Shown: positions 10,845-22,494 of the stretch, one piece after another
How the letters are laid out: each line of letters opens with the position of its first letter
How positions within the stretch are numbered: the stretch's first letter is position 1
Assembly: GCA_001466705.2 (NCBI GenBank)
Contig: LATX02000231.1
Coordinates: forward strand, 186,001-250,000
Direction of reading: 5' to 3'
From: Moniliophthora roreri
Taxonomy: Eukaryota; Basidiomycota; Agaricomycetes; Agaricales; Marasmiaceae
Length of the DNA stretch: 64,000 bases
The notes under the pieces: model-generated
Seen by the model: only the letters and a program-made list of their open reading frames with translations
What the model was told of the DNA's origin: nothing
Databases searched by the model: none
Position numbers and translations under genes: made by a program

Positions 10845-13799
10845 CAATTCACATTCGAGCCCAGGTAGCCCTGCACGGCTCCCGGCAAACCATTCATGTC
10901 AGGCGTTGAATCTTCCTGCGATATTGAACGACCCTTGGTATGAGACTAACTGTTACATAGTCATACCTCTTGTTCTCTAGTTCCATAGTCATTAGGTTAT
11001 CTTCCCATTCAATATTCCTGTGCTGGCTTCATGCGATTCAACCGTCAGATCCCATATGTAGTTAACCTTGGATGAATTGGTCCGTACAATGTCTTTTAGC
11101 GTAGATATTTCAGTAATCGAGGTGTTTACCCTTCTTTATTACGTTGACTCGGCTTGTACTAGTAGAGTCTGAAACATATCCTAGCCTCCTTGTAGTTGCT
11201 CGCGGCGCTACTTTGAGCGTTAAGCTGAGTACAATAGGGACGTAAGGTGATCTGTCAAACTTTTGTCAAGGGTACTGCGGCTTTGACATGAGAAAGCCTG
11301 GAGAAAGCCGAGCTATCCAAGTCAAAAGAGGCTTAGTTGAGAACCGTGTCGTCAACGTGTCATGGAGCAATCGTGGAGGCGTACACTTGCTTAAAAAATG
11401 CGTCTTTATATGGCAGTTTGAGGGACTCGAGTCCGCACACTGAGGGTCCGGGAGTGAAGGAGATATTAATCGCTCGAGGCATTTGCCGAGGATGCGGAGA
11501 AGACGGTTCTTTTGCCAATCAAATTAATCCCACCTGCCCACCTTCTACGTTTCATTATTATTACCTAGGTCCCTTCAACGTTGCAAGCAGCACTCAGCTT
11601 GTATCATTTGAACCACCCATACCTCACGCCTCATCAACAGTCATGGTCTAATTTGTGCATAATTATCCCAACTAGACACAATTCGGGGGATGCCAGTAGC
11701 CTCGGTGCGTTTATCTGTTGGTTCGAAACAGATTAGTAGACTGATATTCTCTTAGGCTATTCACGAATAGAATGCTGGTGCCTCCAGAAAACTACTATTA
11801 CGAACGCAAATTAAGGTAAGGGAAAATTTGATCCTCGGCACGCCCAAGCTCCTCAGAAGCACAGTAAAAGCTTGTCTCAATATGAGAGTGGGGTTTGTGG
11901 ATGTGGGTTTGTGGATATGGGTAGCTGCCGAAGGTCAATTCGAACTAGATCCGCTAATCATGCTGTCTTCCAGGTTCAGAGTGTCTCAACGAGTCAGCCT
12001 CTTCGGTTTAGCTGAAATCCGAGCGGAACGGTAGAGGCAAATTAGGAATTGACCCGTTCGTGCACTTGCTTCCCCTCTTTCTCACTTCCACTGCCAGAGC
12101 GCCGGGGAGACTGTTGGATTTTGGACGTTAAGGAGATTATTCTGGTTTGCTGACCATTCCCTCGTGCGTCGCTGGTTGTCTCTATCAAACTCTCGTCGCA
12201 TTTCCAGTCAAGTCACAATATTGTTCGTTGCGCTCGTCATCCAGTTCGTCCATTCATGCATGTACCTGAATGTCCTATTGACTTGAATTTTGTATTTCGC
12301 CTAGCCATCGCATATCAAATTTTCATGCCCCGGCTGTAATTTATGATATGATTGGATAGAATCTATCTGCGAAAGCCAACTCTGGTCTTCGGAATGATGC
12401 GTGCTGGCAAGTCGACAAGGTATTTTCACGGATACCAAACCCAGTCATTCGCCGAAAGTGGCGGGAATCGAGTCTTCTATCAGGGCTGCCACATGGCTCA
12501 GCCGTATGTATGTGTTTGGAGAATTTGCCGTCTTTCCTAAACTAATGATACATGTACACCTTCTAGATGCACTCTTAGGCGAAACGTGGTGCGGTATGTT
12601 GTCGATCACATTCCGCTTGCGTTCTCTTTCGTCCCTTGAAACCACGTCAAAGCGGGCGTTCTTTTTTCTTTGCATAATGCCGTTTTCTGTCGCTTCTGAC
12701 AGCTTCTTGCCTTGGGTATCCAACGTGTAATGGTCAAGCAGTGGCGATACCCAGATGGCCGTTTATTCTCCCCCCATATTTCCCAAAGGCACTGCAACTC
12801 CTATCTTTTGCTGCTAAAGAATGCGCAGAATGGAGATAGGATTGACCGAATACCTCGTAAACAATCCAGTTATGGTCATTCAACCGTATCAAACGGATCG
12901 TTTGTATATTTCTGTCCGGCGCTCTGCATTGAACTTGATTTACGTCCCAACAGCAAGGTTCCCCATGCTACAATCTCCAGGTGGACTCGATTACCCCACC
13001 TTTCAACCCTTGAAAGTTATGACACGCAGTGGGGTGCGCAGGTCTGACAGCGTCCGAGTCGGACTACTGGACAACCTCTTCTCCACTGACGTCGTAATAT
13101 GAAAAAACTCAATGCAGGGTTACTGCAAATTTCTGGGCGTAACTCGGTATCAAGTCTGTTTGGGTGACACGACTGCTATCAACAAGGTAAAAAGGAAGCC
13201 GAGGGTGCTGGTAGGCACCCATCTGTTCTCGAATGTTGCCATCACCAGTGTCACCGGCGCTACAACGACATCAACCATATCAACAACCTTCTAAACACTG
13301 CTGCGCCCATCCCCTCCTCTCTACTCACAAAGCCGAGAACGGTAGCGTTCTGACCATCAGCTCCAAAGCTATTGCACTGAGAGCCAGCTGGCAGTAAGCT
13401 CTTCGCATGTTGCGATCCGAGGCAGCCTTGGGCTTGTGCATCTTTCGTTGGCCAGGGAGTTGACAGGAAAAGGCTGAAGGAACAAGAGATAAGCCTTTCC
13501 GGTAGACGATGGTTACATACGGAGAACCAGAACGCTAGCTATGTACAATGGATGCATCTTGTATAAATCTGGTTCAGTGACCGTATTATTCCCACATGGC
13601 CTAAACATGTCGATGAGAGCGGGCGGGATAGTGAGGCAGGTGCGAATCACGAAGGTCACGGATGTAACAAGACCAGTACGATTTTTCCTGATCGAGTTCA
13701 TGCGATTCCTAATGGTACCAGTGTTGGTGTTCAGAGGTTCCCTAGCCAGAGGAAGAGCAGAAATGGCGCGACGTGTAATAGTGGCACACACGCTTCATC
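10845..13799. other. Intergenic; relic of the upstream module at 11690-11860
   Basis: The part at 11690-11860 (tcggtgcgt, then a gtgcctccagaaaa segment and acgaacgcaaa) is a decayed copy of the module found at 19.2, 30.5 and 42.7 kb. An open stretch near 12352-12540 contains GMMRAGKST, which looks like a P-loop, but no other NTPase motif follows. No gene is called. Confidence 0.4.
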
Positions 13800-14230
13800 T
13801 TCGATTGAACGCCGGCATCTACACCATCCTCCTTCACGCGTAACCCTGGCCTATATAAAACCGTTTGTCAGAGGAGTGAAAAGCCGAAAAAGAAATAACG
13901 CACCAGCCTGAACCTTCGCTGGTGGTCTCCAACGCCCTCAATGCGACATAGCGCTCGTCGACATCTAGTTCACCATCTTTTCTATCTGAACGCGAGCCGA
14001 GCGAAGATGTTTTGAGTGTGTTGACATGGGCGAGACAACAGACGACCCACACTCACAATCATATCTCACCTTTCCTTTACACTCTTCCAATTGCAACATA
14101 TCCTTGTTCTTCATGCTAGTGTTATCCTTAATCATCTTCTCGATGCGTACGACGATCAACGGATTGCGGATATCTCCAGTGGAATATCGGGCATATACAT
14201 AGAACTTGATGAAAGAAGACATGCCATACT
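13800..14230 (-). pseudogene. Decayed copy of the small membrane protein gene
   Basis: On the minus strand this matches the gene at 1-593. The segment YSTGDIRNPLIVVRIEK and the following KDNTSMKNKDMLQLEECK parallel WRYPIRSVDTLQNLVTRIEK and RDNTSVKNKHALQLKKCK. The N-terminal hydrophobic half is not preserved in frame. The exon-2 segment is out of frame (DRKDGELDVDERYVALRALE). The third-exon acceptor TATAG followed by GCCAGGG still matches TATAG GCCAAGC at the left window edge. A non-functional relic is the simplest reading. Confidence 0.65.
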
Positions 14231-15720
14231 AGTAGTAATTCAGTGATTGAGTTTCATTTCACAGACTGGAATCCACTCACCTTGAATGCGAGCCGCCTGC
14301 GAATGTGTATGGTGCCCTTGTGACTGACCGACCCCAACACCGAGAACACCAACGACCTTCTATAGACCGAGTGCCAGCCGACGAGGTCGAGCCCAGTGAA
14401 AGGTCAACGAGTTGGGAAGCTATCTGATTTTGGAGAGACGAAGCAGGAGGAAGGAGGCATAAGCGTGGAAGCGACAGGAGCCGGCTTTGGAAAGTAGTGT
14501 TGAGGCTGTTGTCCCACACGGCGTCTGGGCACGCTATCCGAGTCTATCCGGGTCATTGATTCCTTAACACTGTACCTCCCTTCATATTCATGACTTGTCG
14601 TTTTCCTGCGCGTTAGTCGACTCATCAGTGATCATTTGTCATCGTCATCACCACCATCACCACCTCAGGGCCTCTTTTCACTTCCTGACAACAAGTACCA
14701 TTATGATACCCAACTTACTACTCCAGGCATGACAACATGATCTACCCGCTTCCGCTTCGAACATTTGCTATGTGTACTGGTGATACGACGTACTGATGTC
14801 AAGAAGAAGCTTCGGATCATGCTATTCTGCGAATCTTGAAATGGGGCAAGCATTGCTGCTGCCGGAACTGCCCAAACTCAACGTCCCTGGAGTGATCCAC
14901 ATTCTTTGTGAGCCGGTGTATATTACCGTTTCCCTAGAACTCGGAAATGCGGCGTTGCTGTTCAAACCTATGACTTGACATCGTCCCTTTGTCGTCAATT
15001 CATATTTTCAGGGATCCGGAACGAGGCACCGAATTGGGGATGCAAGCAAGGACCCCTTGATATATTGCCATAGTCCTTGATCTACATGGCTAGAAAAGAA
15101 TGGGTGATATAGTACGGGTGATATAGACAAAAAGTGGAGCGGAGCCTTTGCGACTGGCAAGTACCAATCGGAGTCTGGGATGAACCAGCATCATTCGCCC
15201 GTGGATAACTTTGGCAGTTGAAACTTTATTTTCCAAATCACTGGAGACTATTCACCAACTACAACTCAAGACATCATGATCGAGGTACGTTTTGTTTCAA
15301 TTCCCGTGGGACTCGCTTCTGATAGTAGCACTCTCCAGCCTGAGCCACTCCCTAATACCTCAAACATGTCTTCACGTCTAATGACTAGATAAGTTCACAT
15401 TGACATCGTTGCAATCCCCTGACTATTTATGCCTTTATGCAGATTCTAGAGACCTTTTCATCAAACTTCTGCTTTTTCTTTTTCAATAAAGTCCCCGTCC
15501 CTTTCTAGCGTTCTGCCGATCCACGGCCGCAATCCCTAACAACCAGCCCTCAAGCAACCAGGGGCAACGGGACATCGCGTTTCGGCAAGGCGTGGCCATA
15601 GAAGTAAGCTCACATCTCGACGACTCCCGGTATAGAATTCGTACTCATTCACAAGATATTTTTCTTCATCAAGCGCTCATACAGCTATTCAAATGCAGTT
15701 ACGTCTAGATCAACACCAGA
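14231..15720. other. Intergenic, nothing recognised
   Basis: Around 14330-14480 are weak similarities to the 5' flank of the left-edge gene (for example cagccgacgaggtcgagcccagtgaaagg against a related stretch near 730-770), in keeping with a duplicated promoter. No other feature is supportable. Confidence 0.35.
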
Positions 15721-15725
15721 TCAGC

Positions 15726-15795
15726 TCATCACAACGTGCGGCATGTTTGTCTTTGAAGGTGAAGGTCTTGCCTCCATAAATATGGGGTCGGAGGA
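15726..15795 (+). promoter_or_regulatory. Conserved promoter block of copy Z3
   Basis: catcacaacgtg, then tgaaggtgaaggtcttgcc and ccataaatatgggg, end about 90 nt before the ATG at 15884. The order matches the blocks before Z4, Z7 and Z8; ataaatat is the likely TATA element. Confidence 0.6.
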
Positions 15796-15883
15796 CGCTG
15801 CCGGATACTCGAACCAGTCTATTTCCTTCACTCTCCCCCTAGGACATCAATTCCAGAGTCCTCGCCTACCGACTTGAACATTC

Positions 15884-16861
15884 ATGGCAGACAGATGGAG
15901 CCAGAGTGGCCATCACTTTGATGCTAAGTATGCAACCCTTCCGACGACACGATCGTTGCTCACTCTTGTTGCTCATTTTGTAACCCACTTTTAGATGGCA
16001 ACGCCGCGAAGCTTTCTCGTCTCTTCTTCCGGGTTCTGCCACCTACTCCGACCCACGACTCTATCCCTGTGAACCGTCATATCCCGTCGACGGCACAGGG
16101 TCTACCAGATCGCCACCATTCGAGCGGGTTGTGGGAAGCAACGTTGTGTACAGAAATATGAATAGTCCTGAGATTCGCTCTAGGACCAATCCTTCGACTG
16201 TCGGCTCCGTCTACGAGCAGACTTTGCTGAATGGTTCCGGCGTGGCGTCTTCTGGCTGTATCAGTTCCTCTGGGTCCTATGTACCCACTCACACAACCCC
16301 GACGTCACCGTACCACATTTCTTGGCCAAATGCCAACACGCAACCCTCGGAATCGGTGACATATGGCGGAAGATCCCCTCGTGTCCTACATGTCTATGAT
16401 GCCACTGTACCTTTGGACCCAACAGTCATGACCTCGACTGAATCGGGTAGCTGGTACCACAATGCCTCACCTCCCTCTACCGACGACTCTTCAGATAGCG
16501 TCCCAACTCCCGGCAGTACTACTCACGTATACAAAGAGGTTGTGGCGCCAGAGAGTGTCGTAGATGCAAGCATGAGACGGAGAAAGCCAGAGTCGGCTAC
16601 AAAAATATATCAATGCACCGGATTTGGAACGTGCTCGTCGACATTCACGACAAGTTATAATTTACAAAGTAATCCTTCCACTTGCATTTCCCGCGGAGCT
16701 AGCTGAAGCCTAGGATATTTCTAGACCATAGAAATTCTCATCTTGGTATCAAACCATATCGATGTGAATTCTGCGACGCAAGGGCCGTCACGAAGTCGGA
16801 TATAAAACGTCACGAGAGGACGTGCAAAGCTCGGTTGTCTGGTTCCTCGCAAGCTCAGTAA
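15884..16861 (+). CDS. Two-zinc-finger protein of the expanded family (Z3, intact)
   Basis: Exons 15884-15927, 15995-16668 and 16725-16861 sum to 855 nt, 284 residues. The first exon encodes MADRWSQSGHHFDAK with its final codon split, close to the MSERWDQ-type start of Z4, Z5, Z7 and Z8. The middle is Ser/Thr/Pro-rich and probably unstructured. KEVVAPESVVDAS and MRRRK precede the fingers. Finger 1: C222, C228, H241, H245. Finger 2: C253, C256, H269, C273, with the segment KSDIKRHERTC. Intron phases 2 and 1 match the rest of the family. A nuclear DNA-binding role is inferred. It is one of the most diverged intact copies in the left half, yet all eight zinc ligands are kept, which argues for selection. 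Confidence 0.85.
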
Positions 16862-18164
16862 GTCGCCCACACAGTTGTACGCCTCTTCGAGTCGGGAACG
16901 TGCGCGTCGCACTTGTTGGATTACTGTCATGTCGTCGAGGGCAACTCTTCGTATGTTGCTAATGTTCCATTATTGCTGTCATATATTGTAAGAAATTATT
17001 ACTAGCACTCTAGTAGCGCGGGTGATGATGTTCGTTACCAAAGGGTCGAATTGATAAACCAAGTTTACAGTCCGGGTTAATTCCGCAACCGCATCGGTAA
17101 CGATGGAATCGAGAATCTGAACCTTAATTATCTCCTCATGGAACAAAGAGACTCGCAAGCGAGAACTGTCAAAAAGTTTAGCGAAAAGCGTGGACGTGAA
17201 TTTGTGAAAATTGAAAGCACCACAGGCGGCGCTTGAGTTTTGGATCCAGGTAGAGGGTCTTATACGTGAAAGGGTATACGGAGGTAGTATGGGTTTCGGA
17301 TTTGTCTAGTAAACTTGCAACATACGGAGGAAGCACCCGGGGAAGCGTGTAGCATTGAAAGTTGGAAGAATCTGGATTTACCCATCAAGGAACACCAAGT
17401 AAGACCACTGTGGGATATGGTAGCGAGAAAGAAAACCGAGTTGTTGAACGGCAGAAATATTCGATGCGTAGAATACTCAATAGCCTGAAGTACATCGAGT
17501 TATCATACGGTCCTCACCTACGTCAAAGCGCCCTGTTTGAACCGTACCAGAACTGAGGGGACAAATTCGAAGAACTCCCGCCGTGCCCCTAGCATATGGG
17601 TAAGGGCCCCCAAGTTTATACCTCGACTATCTTTCAAGTCCGCGATCCACTCAGTACCACCCCCTGGTAACTGTTTATCAACCCCTGAATCGCTTGATGC
17701 TACCCGCCAAACTAGATAAAATCAGAACATGAAATTCAAGGCATCCAACTCACGGAAGTCTCCCCGTTTTACTTCCAGGTCAACATGGAGAGACCAGGCG
17801 GGAGGAAAGGATAAGCGTGGGAACAGCGAGAGCAGGCCTTGAGCTTGAAGGTTTGAACGCTTCTTCCCGACCACCACAACTCCTATGCCCTTGCTCACGA
17901 TTCTACTGCCCTGCGGGCTCTGTACTCAGGGTTCCTCATAAATGACATCTTGGGAAGCTACATTGAACAAGAGTTGAGATATGAGACTTGGTAGGCATTA
18001 TGGTCGTGCTCTCACTTCGGCTAAACACACTTCGTCAGGATCATCCTTATCGCAGCTACCTTGACGACAGTAAAGAACACCACCACACAGATAGCAGAAG
18101 GCCCAGATCTAAGTGGTCTTGAGCTTTTTGTCCTATCTCGCTCTACCGCTCTGCGGCGATCGAC
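16862..18164. other. Intergenic, nothing recognised
   Basis: Only short open frames. About 17770-17850 weakly resembles DNA near 14440, both upstream-type sequences of the small membrane family. No gene is called. Confidence 0.35.
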
Positions 18165-18432
18165 TAACGGTTTTCCGGCCAAGTTTCATCGACCCTCGTT
18201 CTTTCCTTCTCCTCAAAGCAACCACTCTTATCGTCGCGAGCAACATTAGACATTCTCCCAGTCGTATTACCCTCAAGTCCTATTTAGTCGGTTCGCTCAT
18301 CGTTTAGCGTGTTCAACTATGCAGACGGTCCAAGGAACAAATCTGGCGGCGTGCAGGCATGATCCGACTGGCTGTCGGGCATGCTTTATGCTTTCATAGA
18401 CAGCATAACAAGTATCACAATCGACTTTTATA

Positions 18433-18950
18433 GTGCCAGCCTTGCCTGCTAATGGCACCCGCAGAAGCCGCCCTCACCAGCTCTCAAGTATCCCGACACC
18501 GCTTTTACCTCTCCTTGGCCTCATCAGTCTGTTATACCTCTTCGGCCCATCTATGTATCAATGACGTTTCCCTTGTTGATCGACGCAACAACTCGACCGG
18601 TTCACCAATTGAGGCCAATAGTTCGCCGGAGAATGACATTCTCGGTCTTTGTACCGACAAGTCTAAGGCTTCCTTGCTAAAGTACGTTCCATTTCTGTGT
18701 TCTTTTGAATTCATCTGCTGACTGGACTAGGTCAAACAACATCGCTGACGAAACCAAAGTCCGAAACTACCGCCAACAATCTCATAACGTGAATACATTG
18801 GCTTGTTGGAAGACGCCGAGAGATGTGGATAGGTGCTACAAGTCGTTGAAGAGGTTGGGGAAGCGAGTCGAGGTGCGTCCTCGTCCTTATTTCTGTTGGT
18901 CGCGGGTAGCTGATGTGTATACGATGAAAATTCATGAACAGGATTGATCA
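18433..18950 (+). pseudogene. Broken copy of the small membrane protein gene
   Basis: This is the duplicate of the gene at 4099, with matching DNA on both sides (18165-19140). The start codon has become GTG (tatagtgccagcc against gcaatgccagcc). Small deletions shift the frame through the hydrophobic segment. The exon-1 end (ASLLK), the intron with cttttgaat and gactgga, the exon-2 segment with RDVDRCYKSLKRL and the third-exon region are all still recognisable. No intact product is possible from the original start. Confidence 0.75.
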
Positions 18951-20569
18951 CATTGCTCCCCTTCCTTTTTCATTCGGACTAACGTACCTATCCCCTACTT
19001 TCGAAACTGTCATGTAACGTTACACACACAGAAATCGCAACATCATGAAGACGAATTCAGTATGCGTAGAGAGAAACCAGCGGAAGATCTACAACCGCAC
19101 AAGATTCCCGCCGTTCACTGCAAGGCATAATCTGAAGAGTAAGTAAGTAGTGGCCTTGTCTACATGACGCGACTATGATCTACCGGCACTTCCGATGCAG
19201 GAGGACTAGTCTCGGTGCGTAGTCTCTTTGTTTCAATAGATCGAGACTGATGCTCTTTAGAACGATGGTAGGGCTTATCGATTTGCTCTTGTTGAGTCTT
19301 TGCCAAGATAGAATGGTGGCGCCTTCAGAAAATCAACATGCCACACGTACGCAAACTTCAGCCACTCCAAAAACCTAACTCTAATCGTCGGTGCGGAACG
19401 GATCTCTTCGGACAATTTTCAGAGCGTGGATTTGAGTTTCGGTACGTCTTTTCGCGCCTCTTATTGTTTAGAACCATGCCGAAAACGCTTTTCTCTAGTA
19501 ATGCCGTGTTATGGCGACGTCACCGCGGGCATGAGAGCCGCATGTCAGAACGTTAGCAAACGCTTCACACATAGCTCCTTTTCACGACCTAGCATATCAT
19601 CTTCCTCGTGCCTACAACATTCTTGCCGACTCATCGCCGTTTGTGGTCCAGGCCACTGCTACTTCCGTCAAGGGCTGCTCACGGATGCCGTTCCCTACTA
19701 TTACCCAGCTTGTCTGCTCACTGATACTCTGATCCAGTGCTTGCTACTGTTGACATATTCGCTCGATTCAATATATGAATAGCATTTCTCTGCGAACAGA
19801 CCTTTTGGGACATCGGATCGACGTTTGCTGTGATATGGGCGTCTGCATAGATGGCAAGCGGGTGCCGAACGTGCGGCTCAGAGAGACACTCTGTAGCCCT
19901 CTGTCTTCAACCTTTTATTGTTCTCAACGAGGATCCTCGGACATTTTTGCAGCACCGCTCGGGGTACACGTTACCGATAATCGAGCGACATCATTTCACG
20001 CGAGGAGTCTTGACCAGGTTTCTTGGGGATCTCACAGTCGTTATAGGCACGGAGTTTTCAGGATGCAAAGTGGTTTAGGTGAGACAAGGAGTGGGCAAAT
20101 TTATAGCCGTTGTGTTAGCCACTTCGGCTCAGGTTCAGACTTGCTCGCCTCACCGCCTGGACATTGAAAGTATACTCAAAAATCACTTTTCACGACAAAA
20201 TAACTTTAGTAAGTATCTCCGATTTCTTGATAATGCTGCTATCGCTCTAAGCATCCGTTAACAGTGTTCTAATAATATCTAACGCTCGTTCTCGTGTGTC
20301 AACTAGGAGTGGCTGCGTGCGCAAGTCAAGATCTAGACTGTTTACTACCTTGATTTACTATGGACAATCTCAGTTGAAATCTTGCGATGAGAATGGGTTT
20401 TTGAGTAAAATTCCTGGAGCATAGGATGAGTCCGGACTGAGCTAACATCGAACTAACCAGATATGAAAACCCAAGCATATCCGATTGGTCATTGACTGTA
20501 AGACAGTTTTAATTGCGCAATTGTATTGATCTTGACTTACGTCTAAATCTACAGCAGGCAGACTGGCCT

Positions 20570-20650
20570 ATCACAACGTGGGCGTGGGGTTGGTTCAAGG
20601 TAATTCTTGCCTTCAAAACAACACATATTAAGGGCCAGGGGACATCAGGA
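20570..20650 (+). promoter_or_regulatory. Conserved promoter block of copy Z4
   Basis: tatcacaacgtgggcgtggg, then attcttgcctt and acatattaagggccagg, about 80-160 nt before the ATG at 20730. The same order of elements is kept before Z7 and Z8. Confidence 0.6.
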
Positions 20651-20729
20651 CGCTTCGGTTCAGTTCTAGGCTCCTCCTAGTCGATCTCTCATATCACTTG
20701 TAAACCAGCGTTGCTGATATCAATAATCC

Positions 20730-21717
20730 ATGTCAGAAAGGTGGGATCAGCAGTTTCACGTCAATGCTGAGTATGTACTTACCCTTTTAAATGGTTCGGC
20801 CCGTCTCTCACTTTATGACGCCATTCACAGCGGACAAAATCTTGAAGATTTCCAGCTTCTTTTCTCAAGTCCCATCCCTTATCCTGACCACCAATTCTAT
20901 TACCATGGGCCGCCATATTCCTATCCTATCGATAGCGCAGGACCTACTGCTTCACTTCCCTTCGAGCGAGGTGGGGAAAGTCATCCCAGTCCAATCGGAA
21001 ACATGGATGATGATTTTTCTGGGACTGGCCTTTCGAATGGCCAATTGACCGCTGTCCAGGGGTCCGGATATGGTCACAATATGTCGAGTGGTCCTTACGC
21101 AACGTCGTATGGAAGTTCCTCAGGGTTCAGGTCCCATGAGTGTATGAACATGGCTACAGGACCATCATTCCCCGGCCTTCAATCAGACCCTAAACGTCCT
21201 GCCCTTCAATCCTTAGAGTCGACGGCCGCCCCTTATGCACCGCAATCTCATGATCCTTCGCACATCACAGGCTCGGCGTTGTCTGATCTGGAGCGCTGGT
21301 ACAACGCTATCTACCCTCTTTCCACCAGCGACTCTACAGAGTGTGTCCCGGATCCTTTGAATGCGCAGCCTCGGGTAATCAAACAGGTCGTCGCCACGGA
21401 ATGTGTGGTAGGCGCAAGCAATCGAAGGCGACGGCCGATAAGACCCGATCGTCTCTACAGATGCACTGGTTTCCCGCCGTGTCAGGCTACGTTCACCAGG
21501 GACCACAATTTGAGAAGTAGTCTTTCAACTACATGTTCCACAAAGCTCGCTGAAGCCCCGCGCTTTTCTAGATCATATAGATTCTCATATTGGCAACAAA
21601 CAGTATCGATGTTCTTTTTGTCCAGCGAGAACAGTTACCCAATCAGACATTAAGCGACATGAGAAGACGTGTAGAAGCCGACCTTCACGTTCCGATGGAA
21701 CTCCGTGTCCCTCGTAA
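20730..21717 (+). CDS. Two-zinc-finger protein of the expanded family (Z4, intact)
   Basis: Exons 20730-20770, 20831-21516 and 21572-21717 sum to 873 nt, 290 residues. Intron 1 (60 nt) has no stop and keeps frame, so an unspliced reading is also open; paralogues with introns not divisible by three show that it is a true intron. The N-terminal part is rich in Tyr, Pro, Ser and Gly (PYPDHQFYYHGPPYSYP). KQVVATECVVGAS and NRRRR precede the fingers. Finger 1: C225, C231, H244, H248. Finger 2: C256, C259, H272, C276, within [20 protein letters not shown]. It lies in duplicated unit 1 and is closest to Z7. A DNA-binding role is inferred from the fingers; targets are unknown. Confidence 0.87.
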
Positions 21718-22130
21718 GTTCTGTCTTATTGCATGCTGCTAGGAATCCAGTATCCAATTCTCACGGAGTTAATGGGCCACGACTGTGAGACCCTCCCAGA
21801 CATTTCTCCATATGTTACCGCGATTATATACCGTTTTACTGTATACTCTTCCCGGCACTCTTTCAGGCTTTATTAGTTACGATCATATTCCGCCTCTTTG
21901 CTGTTTTCCGTGTGGACAAAGCTTCTATTACTCCGCATGTCTAAGCGGCATTGGAGACGTTCCAATGGTGGACATCAAGCCTACCCAATAAAGGCAGAGT
22001 GTCGAATGATTGGGGACCCTATGTACTCCGAATCGGAGGCTTCAAAGAAAGACACACAAGATAGTCGTGACGGGCTTCTCGACAAATTTGCCTCCTCAGG
22101 CAAAGACAAGCCGATTGACTGGTGATGTGA

Positions 22131-22494
22131 TGGCAGGTATCAAGACAAGTGAGGATGCAGCTCACCAAATTCTTTAGCTACGGAAACACTCAGAAATTCA
22201 CTGAGCCTTTCAAATTTCTCCAGCGAGATCTGGCCAGGTGGCAAATTAAATTCGCCGAAAGGATGGCAAGTCCGATTAACACAGCTATGAAGTGGAATGT
22301 GGGTATACTAAAAGACTAGCCCTAGGAGAAATAGTGAAAGTATTCCAGAAAGCCGTGTATATGGAATTATAAACACAATATATCCGAGGAGTCATGGCGA
22401 TAATATGCGAAGAAATGTTTGAGGCAAGGAATGAAAGTTGAAGGACATGCACTGGCAGCTCGTAAACGCGTGAAAGATAGGATTTTTGTTGAAC
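22131..22494. other. Spacer between convergent Z4 and Z5
   Basis: AT-rich, with short frames only. It is shared 3' territory of two convergent genes; no clear terminator motif was seen. Confidence 0.35.

Larger units (their letters stand above)
19150..22130 (+). repeat. Duplicated unit 1 (module + Z4 + 3' flank)
   Basis: A roughly 3-kb block that recurs at 30460-33560 and 42740-45560 in the same orientation. It starts with acttccgatgcaggaggact and tcggtgcgtagtctc, runs through a non-coding upstream module and the zinc-finger gene, and ends with 3' DNA containing aattggggaccctatgt and a DGLLDKFAS-type open piece (DGSLERFAW in unit 2). Identity to unit 2 is clearly higher than to unit 3 by eye. 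Farther right, a shared segment (25990-26200) also recurs after units 2 and 3, so the original unit was longer, near 11-12 kb. Confidence 0.75.

Noticed and set aside
12352..12540. P-loop-like GMMRAGKST
   Set aside because: Single motif in a 62-codon frame with no other nucleotide-binding motif and no paralogue.
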